A stretch of DNA of 8,995 nt. It comes from Gammaproteobacteria bacterium (GTDB lineage Bacteria; Pseudomonadota; Gammaproteobacteria; Tenderiales; Tenderiaceae). The position numbers and the translations under genes are program-made. Below, piece by piece: positions 1 to 6,072 of this stretch. Within the stretch, counting starts at the first letter, position 1, and every line of letters starts with the position of its first letter. The stretch lies in contig JALTMR010000565.1 in assembly GCA_027001525.1 (NCBI GenBank), positions 1 through 8,995 on the forward strand, read 5' to 3'. The notes below the pieces were generated by a model, which did no database searches, was not told where the DNA came from, and worked only from the letters and a program-made list of their open reading frames with translations.

Positions 1-45
1 CTGCGCTCACTCACCGGCGATCTTGCAGCCGGTGAGTGAGCGCAG
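1..45. repeat. perfect inverted repeat at window edge
   Basis: Bases 1-18 are the exact reverse complement of bases 28-45, separated by a 9-base loop. The dyad begins exactly at base 1 and lies inside a conserved coding region, where it creates a premature stop. This pattern suggests a fold-back chimera at a contig end rather than a biological hairpin. Confidence 0.85.
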
Positions 46-249
46 TTTCCGGGCCCCCGTTAAATGGTCCGCGTGTACGTGGGTTTCCAATACGTAGGCC
101 AGTGTTAATCCCAGCTCGTTGATGATACTGATGTCGCGTTCCACTGTCTCCAGCACCGGATCGATCAGCACCGCCGCTTTGCTCTGCTTGCAGCCGAGCA
201 GGTAGGTGTAGGTGGCAGAGGAGCTTTCGAAGAGTTGCCTGAATATCAT
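1..249 (-). CDS. ETHE1-like MBL-fold hydrolase, N-terminal part
   Basis: Only the N-terminal part of a metallo-beta-lactamase-fold hydrolase is present, reading leftwards from an ATG at 247-249. Residues 55-65 carry the metal-binding signature ETHVHADHLTG, with H57, H59, D61 and H62. Residues 29-39 (IDPVLETVERD) match the strand and loop that precede it in the persulfide dioxygenase (ETHE1) / glyoxalase II-like group, whose members oxidise glutathione persulfide using iron. Family members are about 230-290 residues long, but this frame meets a TGA at 7-9 after 80 residues. That stop lies inside a perfect inverted repeat at the extreme window edge, so I think the true gene continues and the last few codons are not genuine. 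The Shine-Dalgarno upstream is weak. Whether it is ETHE1 or another member of the group cannot be settled without the C-terminal half. Confidence 0.8.
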
Positions 250-356
250 GAGTCAATCCACATATTGTTCAAGATGGCTACTGTGTAACATGACTGAGAT
301 TGGTGCTGCAATCATGTAGAATCGATCCATCCCTTTTTAAGAGCAAGGTTGTTGTC

Positions 357-785
357 ATGTTGCAGAGAGTTGGATTGTTGAGTCGTTTCGTGTTGTTGGC
401 TGCCGTGTTGATGGGGCTCGGGTGCGCCAAGAGTGACCCGCCGGCCGATTTTGCCAAAGCCAAGGCAGATAAGTTTTATGAAGCATTGCAGCAGCAGAAC
501 GTTGATGAAGCGCTGACCTACTGCTCTCCCAAGCGCACGAAAGATGAATGGCGTAGCGTGCTGGAACACGCCCGCAACAAGTTGGGGACAGTGACCTCTT
601 TTCAGTTCAAGCGTCAGGAGGTCAATACAACACTTCGGGGAAGGTTTTTTATCTTTGAGTACCAGGTGGAATACAGCGGTGGCAAAAGAGCGGCTGAGAC
701 TCTTACTCTGTTCCACAAGGTGGATGAAGAAGGCACCTATATTGTCTCCTATAAAATCAGCGCCGAGGGCTACAGTTCCATCTAA
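357..785 (+). CDS. small lipoprotein, DUF4019-like
   Basis: This is a predicted 142-residue lipoprotein. I start it at the ATG at 357 rather than the in-frame start at 300, because residues 1-23 then form a proper lipoprotein signal: R4 and R10, a hydrophobic stretch 11-21, and G22-C23 as the cleavage and lipidation site. The lipobox is imperfect because a Gly sits at -3. Ala follows the Cys, which by the Lol rule favours the outer membrane. A purine-rich AAGAGCAAGG lies 8 bases upstream. The mature part (FYEALQQQNVDEALTYCSP, then KLGTVTSFQF, then a beta-rich end with paired Glu/Thr strands) resembles the DUF4019 / NTF2-like group: a helix with a 'work done by the protein' repeat, then a curved sheet. 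The function of that group is unknown to me. A short dyad (AGGG-CTGT-CCCT, then GTTT) just after the stop is too weak to call a terminator. Confidence 0.75.
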   Translation: MLQRVGLLSRFVLLAAVLMGLGCAKSDPPADFAKAKADKFYEALQQQNVDEALTYCSPKRTKDEWRSVLEHARNKLGTVTSFQFKRQEVNTTLRGRFFIFEYQVEYSGGKRAAETLTLFHKVDEEGTYIVSYKISAEGYSSI

Positions 786-884
786 GGGCTGTCCCTGTTT
801 CTAATTTCATCATGCGGCGATATAGTTTGCCCTGTTGTTGGATCATAAAAAAATATAGGGCACGGTGTGGGTAGGAGAGAATCG

Positions 885-1388
885 ATGAAGGTACGGATAA
901 CTTCGCCAAAAAAAATCGATGGGCGGGTGAAATTGCTGGCCGAGACGCTGGGGTTGGAGATTGAAAAAGCCCAGTCATTGAAGCAGCGCCGAGAGACGCG
1001 TTTTGAACCGGAGCTTGATAATTGTCACATCAATAATCTGGTAAAAACGCGCTTTGATGGCGGCAGGCTCTGCTACGGTTGGGTGGTGGGTCAGGATAAA
1101 ACGAATGATATTGTCGAGGCTCACTTTTACTCTGTCTGGCAGGGTGAGGGAGATACGCTGGTTGATATCACCCCTCGGCCTACCAACGACCGGCGGTTAT
1201 TGTTTGTTCCAGATCCCGTGCGCAAAATTTCATTTGCCAGTTACGCTGGCCGGCCGGCGATTTCCACTTACGATGTGGTGCGAATGCAGAAGGGAGAGAT
1301 CGTCGCCAACGTGCGAGAGAAATTGTTTATCCCCTACAGCGAATTGATTTATCAATTTGGTTTCGCCACCAAAAAGGCATCGGCGTAG
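885..1388 (+). CDS. hypothetical protein with possible Cys-His-Asp set
   Basis: This 167-residue protein is not one I can name. I chose the ATG at 885 because TAGGAGAG ends five bases before it; an in-frame GTG at 867 would place that Shine-Dalgarno inside the gene. There is no signal peptide or membrane segment, so it should be cytoplasmic. Visible pattern: N46-C47-H48-x-N50-N51, then G65-W66, then E78-A-H80 followed by S83-V-W85, then L92-V-D94-I-T-P97, then L-F-V-P-D-P. A Cys near an Asn, a Gly-Trp, a His before a strand and a V-D-x-T/P turn recur in several papain-like small protein families. C47, H80 and D94 are therefore candidate catalytic residues, but this is inference and not a family assignment. 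It sits 99 bases after the lipoprotein gene on the same strand and could be co-transcribed or have its own promoter: a TATAGT at 821-826 has only a poor -35. Confidence 0.7.
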   Translation: MKVRITSPKKIDGRVKLLAETLGLEIEKAQSLKQRRETRFEPELDNCHINNLVKTRFDGGRLCYGWVVGQDKTNDIVEAHFYSVWQGEGDTLVDITPRPTNDRRLLFVPDPVRKISFASYAGRPAISTYDVVRMQKGEIVANVREKLFIPYSELIYQFGFATKKASA

Positions 1389-1437
1389 GTTGATAGTAGC
1401 CCTGCTTCAGGCGTGTTTTTTCCGCCGCCTTGTGGCG

Positions 1438-1465
1438 TTTCAATTCGCTGTTTAGGGTCTATACT
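1438..1465 (+). promoter_or_regulatory. candidate sigma-70 promoter before small membrane protein
   Basis: TATACT at 1460-1465 is a good -10 element. TTTCAA at 1438-1443 is a poor -35 at a 16-base spacing. It would give a leader of about 70 bases before the ATG at 1543. A G-rich run at 1491-1509 lies inside that leader. Confidence 0.35.
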
Positions 1466-1542
1466 GTGGGTGGAAATTGTCATGCCTGCCGGTGTCGGGG
1501 GGTGGGTGGTTTTAATTTTTTAAATACTGGGAGGCGTTCTTT

Positions 1543-1674
1543 ATGGAGATGTGGGGAGTTATCCAGATAGCATCATTGGTGCTGATTGTAGTGTTGTTGG
1601 TGTTCATCTATCGGGCGGATACGAAGTTGAGTCGCCTGGAAGAGAAGATGAAAAACAAAGACAAGAGTGACTGA
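1543..1674 (+). CDS. 43-residue single-span membrane protein
   Basis: A short open frame encodes 43 residues starting MEMWGVIQIASLVLIVVLLV. GGGAGG at 1528-1533, nine bases before the ATG, is a strong ribosome-binding site. Residues 5-23 form one hydrophobic segment ending FIYR. The rest (residues 24-43) is highly charged and probably helical, with leucine/charged spacing (LSRLEEKMK) and a Lys/Asp tail. The positive charges after the segment suggest N-out, C-in topology in the inner membrane. I do not recognise the family; the shape recalls small regulators or scaffold subunits such as PspB-like or respiratory accessory peptides, but nothing in the sequence proves that. It is the only credible gene between 1389 and 1892. 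No partner gene is directly coupled to it. Confidence 0.65.
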   Translation: MEMWGVIQIASLVLIVVLLVFIYRADTKLSRLEEKMKNKDKSD

Positions 1675-1763
1675 TCTCTTTGCCGAAGGCGGGTGTATGC
1701 ACTTTGTGGTGACCTCAACGCCCTGTTAGCCTGCCGACTCGGCCTTTCCTGGTTTATGGGTCT

Positions 1764-1777
1764 CCCGTCTTGACGGG
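1764..1777 (+). other. short hairpin downstream of small membrane protein
   Basis: CCCGT (1764-1768) pairs with ACGGG (1773-1777) around a CTTG loop. No T-run follows, so an intrinsic terminator is not supported. It lies 90 bases after the small gene's stop in otherwise featureless DNA. Confidence 0.3.
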
Positions 1778-1815
1778 GGACTTCAACGCTTCCCTTCCTG
1801 AAGTTATTCTCCTGG

Positions 1816-1844
1816 TTGTCATACCTTTTTACGATAGAAATAGT
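1816..1844 (+). promoter_or_regulatory. candidate sigma-70 promoter of rmuC
   Basis: TTGTCA at 1816-1821 matches five of six -35 bases. AATAGT at 1839-1844 matches four of six -10 bases, and the spacing is 17. The predicted start near 1851 would give a leader of about 40 bases that begins within the hairpin at 1847-1869. Confidence 0.4.
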
Positions 1845-1846
1845 TT

Positions 1847-1869
1847 GGCCAACTCGTGACCGAGTGGCC
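1847..1869 (+). promoter_or_regulatory. hairpin in the rmuC leader
   Basis: GGCC (1847-1850) and ACTCG (1852-1856) pair with CGAGT (1861-1865) and GGCC (1866-1869). There is a single bulged A and a TGAC loop. It ends 23 bases before the rmuC ATG, so it could stabilise the 5' end of the message or be a protein-binding dyad. Confidence 0.45.
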
Positions 1870-1892
1870 CAGAAACCGAGAAGCAATTATTG

Positions 1893-3386
1893 ATGTTAGA
1901 ACTCCTTTCAGTCGCCGGCTTGAGTGTGGCCTTCACGTTTGCCGTGGCGTTCATTATCCATTTGCGCAAGAGCCGGCAGCTGGAGCACGCTCTGCTGCTT
2001 ATGCGACAGGAGCGCGATGCCTTGAAAGGAGAGCACGATGATGTAAGGCAGGCGTTGAGTGTGATGACCCAGGAGCGGCAACAGTTAGAGACCCAGGTTG
2101 CGGTGGGGGATGCGGAGCAGGCTCATCTTCAGCAGCAACTATTAGCAGCACAGCGAGAGCTGAAAGCGTTTAACGAAAAGCTGGATACTGTGCAGAATCT
2201 GCAAGCTGAGTTACTGTCAGAAAACGCGGCGCTGAAAACTCGGGAGCAAGAGCGAGAGGCCCATTTCTCCCATCAAATAAAGCAGCTGGATGAGCAAAAA
2301 AATATACTTAAAAAAGAGTTTGAGAATCTGGCTAATAAAATTTTCGAGGCGAAAGGGAAAGCATTTTCAGAGCTGAGCAAACAGTCACTCGACACCCTGC
2401 TTAATCCGTTCAGGCAGCAGATAACCGAGTTCAGGTCCAAGGTTGAAGACATTCACCACAAAGAGACCCAGCAGCAGGCCCAGCTACGCACAGAGTTAAA
2501 ACAGTTGCAGACGCTGAATCAGCAGATTACTACGGAGGCTCACGAGCTGGCCACAGCGCTGAGGGGGCAGAAAAAAACCCAGGGTAACTGGGGTGAGCTG
2601 ATGTTGGAAAATGTGCTCGATCGCTCCGGCTTGCAGCAGGAAAAGGACTACCGGCGTGAAGTCAGCTTTACCACTGAGGAGGGGCGCAGCCGTCCTGATG
2701 TCATCGTCTATCTTCCAGAAAGAAAGCACCTGGTTATCGACGCCAAGGTATCGCTCAATGCGTATACCCGTTACGTCAACGCAGAAGAGGAGGTTGAGAG
2801 AGACGTGGCACTGGCGGAACATGTGGCAGCTATTTCGGCCAGAATCAAGGAGCTGGCAGATAAAAATTATTACGACCTGCCGGGGCTGAATTCGCCGGAA
2901 ATGGTGTTTATGTTCATTCCCATCGAGTCTGCCTTTGTGGAGGCTTTAAAGGCGGATGAAGCACTGTTTCAAAAGGCGTTGGAAAAAAATGTGTTGGTGG
3001 CTACGCCCACCACCTTGTTGACCAGTTTGAATATTGTTCGGCAGCTATGGCGCTTTGAAGACCAGAACAGGCATACGGCTGAGCTGGCGGAGAAGGCGAC
3101 GAAGGTCTACGATAAATTGAATGGCTTCCTGGGCAGTATGGAGGGTGTCGGTAAAGCTCTGGACCGGGCCAGGGATTCCTACGATAAAGCCTTCGCTCAG
3201 CTCTACACGGGGCGGGGCAATCTCATCAAGCAGGCCAATGAGTTCAGGCGGCTGGGCGTCTCGGTGAAAGCGGAGCTGCCGCAATATATCTCGGAGAAGG
3301 CGGAACTGGAGTTGATGCCAACCCAGGTGTCAGAAGAGCCGGTGGACAGCCCACCGGAGCGGGCTAGTGATTCCAGTACTGCTTAA
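1893..3386 (+). CDS. rmuC: RmuC-family DNA recombination protein
   Basis: This 497-residue protein is close in length to E. coli RmuC (about 475). RmuC limits recombination at short inverted repeats and carries a nuclease-like fold. Residues 4-22 form an N-terminal membrane anchor. Residues about 25-215 are a long Gln/Glu/Leu-rich coiled coil. The conserved RmuC domain starts at GNWGE (231-235) and includes LENVLDRSGL. It then has RPDVIVYLPERKHLVIDAKVS (267-287), where D269 and D283-A-K285 fit the PD-(D/E)xK nuclease core. Further on come FIPIESAF, TPTTLL and the helix-rich end. The C-terminal tail of about 25 residues is acidic and Ser/Pro-rich. I use the ATG at 1893; a TTG at 1890 is directly upstream and only a weak GAGAAG precedes both. 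The 3' end overlaps the convergent regulator gene by 23 bases, so no terminator lies between the two. Confidence 0.95.
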   Translation: MLELLSVAGLSVAFTFAVAFIIHLRKSRQLEHALLLMRQERDALKGEHDDVRQALSVMTQERQQLETQVAVGDAEQAHLQQQLLAAQRELKAFNEKLDTVQNLQAELLSENAALKTREQEREAHFSHQIKQLDEQKNILKKEFENLANKIFEAKGKAFSELSKQSLDTLLNPFRQQITEFRSKVEDIHHKETQQQAQLRTELKQLQTLNQQITTEAHELATALRGQKKTQGNWGELMLENVLDRSGLQQEKDYRREVSFTTEEGRSRPDVIVYLPERKHLVIDAKVSLNAYTRYVNAEEEVERDVALAEHVAAISARIKELADKNYYDLPGLNSPEMVFMFIPIESAFVEALKADEALFQKALEKNVLVATPTTLLTSLNIVRQLWRFEDQNRHTAELAEKATKVYDKLNGFLGSMEGVGKALDRARDSYDKAFAQLYTGRGNLIKQANEFRRLGVSVKAELPQYISEKAELELMPTQVSEEPVDSPPERASDSSTA

Positions 3387-5463
3387 TAAGCTCGCGCCGG
3401 TTGCGAACGGCCAGCTTTTCGAAAATACTGCTCATGTGTTTTTTTATGGTGACTTCAGTGACGCCTAGTCTCGCTGCGATAGCGCAATTGGCCAGCCCCT
3501 CAACGGCCCCCAGCGCGACTTCCTTCTCCCGTTTCGTCAGTGGCTGAAGGAGTTCGGTGCGGGCTTGTCCCTGTTGCTCTTTTACTGCCTGTTTGGTTTG
3601 ATCGGCGATCATGGCGGCGAGTGCTGGAGAGAGTCTCTGTAACGCTTCATCCCCCGTTTGCGATGAAATCATCTGCCTGATGTAGTTCACAAAGTTTTCC
3701 CCCCTCAAATCCAGGGCGAAATAGGGGGCGGCCCTGTCCGGGCCGAAGTCGGTATGAGCCGGCCACTGGGTCTGTACAAAGCCAAACTGGGTCAACAGCG
3801 ACTGGTAGAACGGCAGTGGCGTGGAGGTAATGAACTCCACCGGACGGATCAACAGGCTGGTGAGTTCGCGGAAAATGGCGGAGCGTGCCGTGTTATCCCT
3901 CTCGTCACGCACATCGATAAGGCGCACAAACCAGCTGATGGTGTCGGCTGCACTCGTGGCCAATGCCTCCCGCTGTTGCTGGCTCATGTTGGCGATATAG
4001 TGGCGGGTGACCGCAGCCTGAGCCAGGTATCCTTCCGTCATCTTGTTGATGGGAAGAAGGATGGATAAACCGCGCAGATGGTTTTGTGTGTCTCGCAGCA
4101 GTCGTACGGCACCGGGAATTTTATTGATAATCTCCTTGAAGTCGATGATGTCGGGTTCGAGTGGTTCCCTGGCAATCCATTGCGGGTTGGGCGATTGTCT
4201 GTCCCGGTCGTACAGGTCGATCTTGGCTCCTGCCTGCGTGTTGGCTCTGTCGCGCCACTCCTCCATGTACTCTTCGATATCTTCAAAGTCAGCCGGGGTC
4301 GCGGTTTCCATGTAGAGATGGCTTCCCTCTCTGCCCTGCCCGTCGTAGAGGGCTGCCCGCACCAGTCCGTCGCCCAGCATATAGAACAGCTCTTCGAGCG
4401 CCTTGCTGCGCTCCTGTTCATCTCCCGGCTGGGTTGCGACACGGCCAAAATGAAGAAGTGCCCGCGCGCGCATATCGCCATAGACCGATGGCGTGCGAGC
4501 CTTGAAGTTGCGCGCAATCGTCTCTCTGACCACATTGTGCAGAGCCCAACCATGTCGCGTGCTTCGAACGAAAGAGGCTGAGGTGAGTTTTTCGAAGAGT
4601 GCGTCGTCGATATTGCGTTGAAAAATCTGCCCCAAGAGATCCAGATTAAAACAACGTGTGATAGACGCCGCTTCAACCAGGTCGAAGATTCCATCGGCTG
4701 AAATTTCTTTGTGCCAGTGTTGAACTAACTGCTGGGTGAGGTCTGTGCGCTGGTGAATCTCCTGGATTGCACCAGCCCCCTCCCGCTCTACAATTGAGCA
4801 GAGCATGGCGAGCGCCAGGGGAAGGCCATCAGTATAGTGCCAGGCCTGCCTGATGAGCTGTGGTTGCTCTACGCCATAGGTGTGCAGGTACTCCGTCGTC
4901 TCTTCAAAGGTGAAGTTGTGGAGCGCTAGCGGTTTAATCAACCGGTTCCAGCTTGCGCCTCCTCCCCACCAGTCGATGAGAGGGTGCCGGCTGGCGATCA
5001 TGATCAGATTTTGCGGTGGAAGCCGGGGTAAAAATTCCTCCCTTAGCCAGAGATTAAACCGGCCCGCTTCATTGTAGTGATCGAATGCAAAGACAAGTTG
5101 AGTGCCGTTATTGGCCAAGGTGTGAATGGCCTCAATGAGGCCATTGATGGATGCCTCGTTAACGGCCACAAGCGATTCGATCCGGTGGTGTAGTAGCTGC
5201 AGGAAGGTGTCCGGGGAGTCGTCCAGTTCTGCGGTATCGGTGAGAATAAAAAGCTTAGCATGGCTTGAGGCGATACGCTTGCAGGCTCTCAGTAGTGTGC
5301 TTTTACCTACTCCGGTGGGGCCAAACAGATTGATGATCTGCCAGTCCCGCGGCCCGGATGCAAGTGCTTCGTTGAGCCACTGGCCTGTGTGCTTACGATC
5401 GATAAAGTGTCGGAGTTCCATCTCCGCGAGCTTTGAACCGATGGTTGTTGCGTTATCTTTCAC
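3364..5463 (-). CDS. STAND ATPase transcription regulator with LuxR-type HTH and GNAT-like middle
   Basis: This 699-residue regulator is likely a signal-controlled ATPase that binds DNA through its C-terminus, in the manner of MalT/LAL regulators (usually about 900 residues with TPR or WD repeats). Residues 1-320 are the ATPase. They include Walker A GPTGVGKST (48-56), a Walker B-like LVFAFD ending at D128, a sensor Arg in IASRHP (R159), GLPLAL (213-218) as in NB-ARC/STAND proteins, and a winged-helix-like stretch 255-320. Residues 642-699 are a LuxR helix-turn-helix (LTKREKEV, then the recognition helix VTEVTIKKHMSSIFEKL). No TPR pattern is visible in the middle. Residues 384-600 instead follow the order of a GNAT acetyltransferase fold (see the separate entry). 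The start is a GTG at 5463 with a modest AGGT nine bases upstream. An ATG at 5421 (residue 15) is possible but has poorer spacing. The ligand and target genes are unknown. Confidence 0.9.
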   Translation of the reverse strand: MKDNATTIGSKLAEMELRHFIDRKHTGQWLNEALASGPRDWQIINLFGPTGVGKSTLLRACKRIASSHAKLFILTDTAELDDSPDTFLQLLHHRIESLVAVNEASINGLIEAIHTLANNGTQLVFAFDHYNEAGRFNLWLREEFLPRLPPQNLIMIASRHPLIDWWGGGASWNRLIKPLALHNFTFEETTEYLHTYGVEQPQLIRQAWHYTDGLPLALAMLCSIVEREGAGAIQEIHQRTDLTQQLVQHWHKEISADGIFDLVEAASITRCFNLDLLGQIFQRNIDDALFEKLTSASFVRSTRHGWALHNVVRETIARNFKARTPSVYGDMRARALLHFGRVATQPGDEQERSKALEELFYMLGDGLVRAALYDGQGREGSHLYMETATPADFEDIEEYMEEWRDRANTQAGAKIDLYDRDRQSPNPQWIAREPLEPDIIDFKEIINKIPGAVRLLRDTQNHLRGLSILLPINKMTEGYLAQAAVTRHYIANMSQQQREALATSAADTISWFVRLIDVRDERDNTARSAIFRELTSLLIRPVEFITSTPLPFYQSLLTQFGFVQTQWPAHTDFGPDRAAPYFALDLRGENFVNYIRQMISSQTGDEALQRLSPALAAMIADQTKQAVKEQQGQARTELLQPLTKREKEVALGAVEGLANCAIAARLGVTEVTIKKHMSSIFEKLAVRNRRELIKQYWNH
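3664..4314 (-). other. GNAT-like domain inside the regulator (residues about 384-600)
   Basis: The order of elements matches a GNAT fold. YMETATPADFEDIEEYMEEW (384-403) looks like strand 1 plus helix 1. AVRLLRDTQNHLRGLSILLP (452-471) looks like the strand 2 / strand 3 hairpin with the usual Gly. WFVRLIDVRDE (511-521) looks like strand 4, and ARSAIFRELTSLL (526-538) like helix 3. PFYQSLLTQFGFVQ (551-564) strongly resembles the fYeklGF motif after strand 5, and YFALDLR (581-587) looks like the final strands. The acetyl-CoA pyrophosphate loop (Q/R-x-x-G-x-G/A) is not intact: the matching stretch RDNTARSA lacks both glycines. If the fold is right, it may therefore sense a ligand rather than catalyse acetyl transfer. 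The domain call is by eye and unverified. Confidence 0.55.
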
Positions 5464-5530
5464 CGTGTCTACCTGTAAAAACTTGCCCGAAATTACCTGA
5501 AAACTGCTCGCCTGCCTTGGTAAACATTAG

Positions 5531-5542
5531 TAGGTATACCTA
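5531..5542. promoter_or_regulatory. 12-bp perfect palindrome, candidate operator
   Basis: TAGGTATACCTA is a perfect dyad lying 68-79 bases upstream of the regulator's GTG. Its right half with the next base, TACCTAT, fits the NarL-type heptamer TACYYMT. That is notable because NarL shares the LuxR-type helix-turn-helix. Autoregulation by the neighbouring gene is inferred, not shown. Confidence 0.4.
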
Positions 5543-5560
5543 TGGATAATGTTACCCGTT

Positions 5561-5621
5561 GTCCCTGCTTGCTATTGTTCTGTTCGACGGAGCTTTTAGA
5601 CAGGGACGTCAAGCAAGCAGG
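5561..5621. repeat. two interlocking inverted repeats
   Basis: GTCCCTG (5561-5567) is the reverse complement of CAGGGAC (5601-5607). CCTGCTTGCT (5564-5573) is the reverse complement of AGCAAGCAGG (5612-5621). The two left arms share four bases, so the two stems cannot both form completely. In RNA this would be a switch or a pseudoknot. Confidence 0.65.
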
Positions 5622-5643
5622 TGCCACGGATGGGTGCCTGGTA

Positions 5644-5676
5644 CGGTGCCAGGGAAGGCTATCTTCCCTGGCACTG
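5644..5676. repeat. strong 12-bp hairpin (REP-like or structured RNA)
   Basis: GTGCCAGGGAAG (5646-5657) pairs perfectly with CTTCCCTGGCAC (5663-5674) around GCTAT. A G-T wobble and a C-G pair extend it to 5644/5676. No T-run follows on either strand, so it is not a standard terminator. GGTGCC occurs at 5620-5625, 5633-5638 and 5645-5650, which gives competing partners for GGCAC at 5670-5674. Confidence 0.75.
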
Positions 5677-6072
5677 GTATCGTGAGTGCTGCTCTTCCTA
5701 ATTCCCACCTTTTCACCCTCTAGTTTTTTTCTGTTGTCCGGGGTGTGACACTGTAAAACAGTCGCAAAAGGCACGCGCTTTTTATCTCAAGTCAAGTCTC
5801 CAGGGCCCATAATACGTGAGGTCACTCATAAGCACCATCCCCTTTGCGACTTTGTGGATATAAGCCCAGATTCGGGAAAACTGTTCGGATATTGTCGTCA
5901 CTACGGAGTGATCCACAGTCACTCTTTTGCCTAACCTGATTGTTTGTGTAAGGATTGAGTGCAGCCTGTTGCTCTATCTCGGGCGTTATAGGTTGATCAG
6001 TGTTTTCTGCTCGCGGTAGTTGCGCCAGAAAATCTACAATTCATGCAGCATTTAGCGACTGGGGGGGAGCTT

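Larger units (their letters stand above)
5464..6072. other. non-coding region between divergent genes
   Basis: No credible gene lies in these 609 bases between the regulator (leftward) and the TraB-like gene (rightward). The left 230 bases hold the palindrome and structured repeats listed separately. The right part (5690-6060) holds little. GAGTGA (5906-5911) pairs with TCACTC (5919-5924) just before TTTT, a terminator-like dyad too short to trust. No convincing promoter for the TraB-like gene was found. The region could carry the regulator's promoter and operators, an unannotated RNA, or both. Confidence 0.6.

Noticed and set aside
288..317. ACATGA / TCATGT dyad between the divergent hydrolase and lipoprotein genes
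   Set aside because: Six-base arms 18 bases apart are easily found by chance, and no promoter could be fitted to it with confidence.
312..716. 134-residue minus-strand frame opposite the lipoprotein
   Set aside because: It is antisense to a gene with a signal peptide and ribosome-binding site, with no motif of its own.
828..862. TGCCCT / AGGGCA dyad and A-run before the 885 gene
   Set aside because: The six-base stem with a 23-base loop is weak and there is no T-run; promoter elements around it have wrong spacing.
4038..4694. 218-residue minus-strand frame inside the regulator
   Set aside because: It is a second frame of the regulator gene, is rich in Arg, Ser and Thr, and has no motif; the regulator's own frame is supported along its whole length.
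5493..5774. 93-residue minus-strand frame in the non-coding region
   Set aside because: It runs straight through the inverted repeats, has no domain or hydrophobic pattern, and would lie in the promoter region of the regulator.
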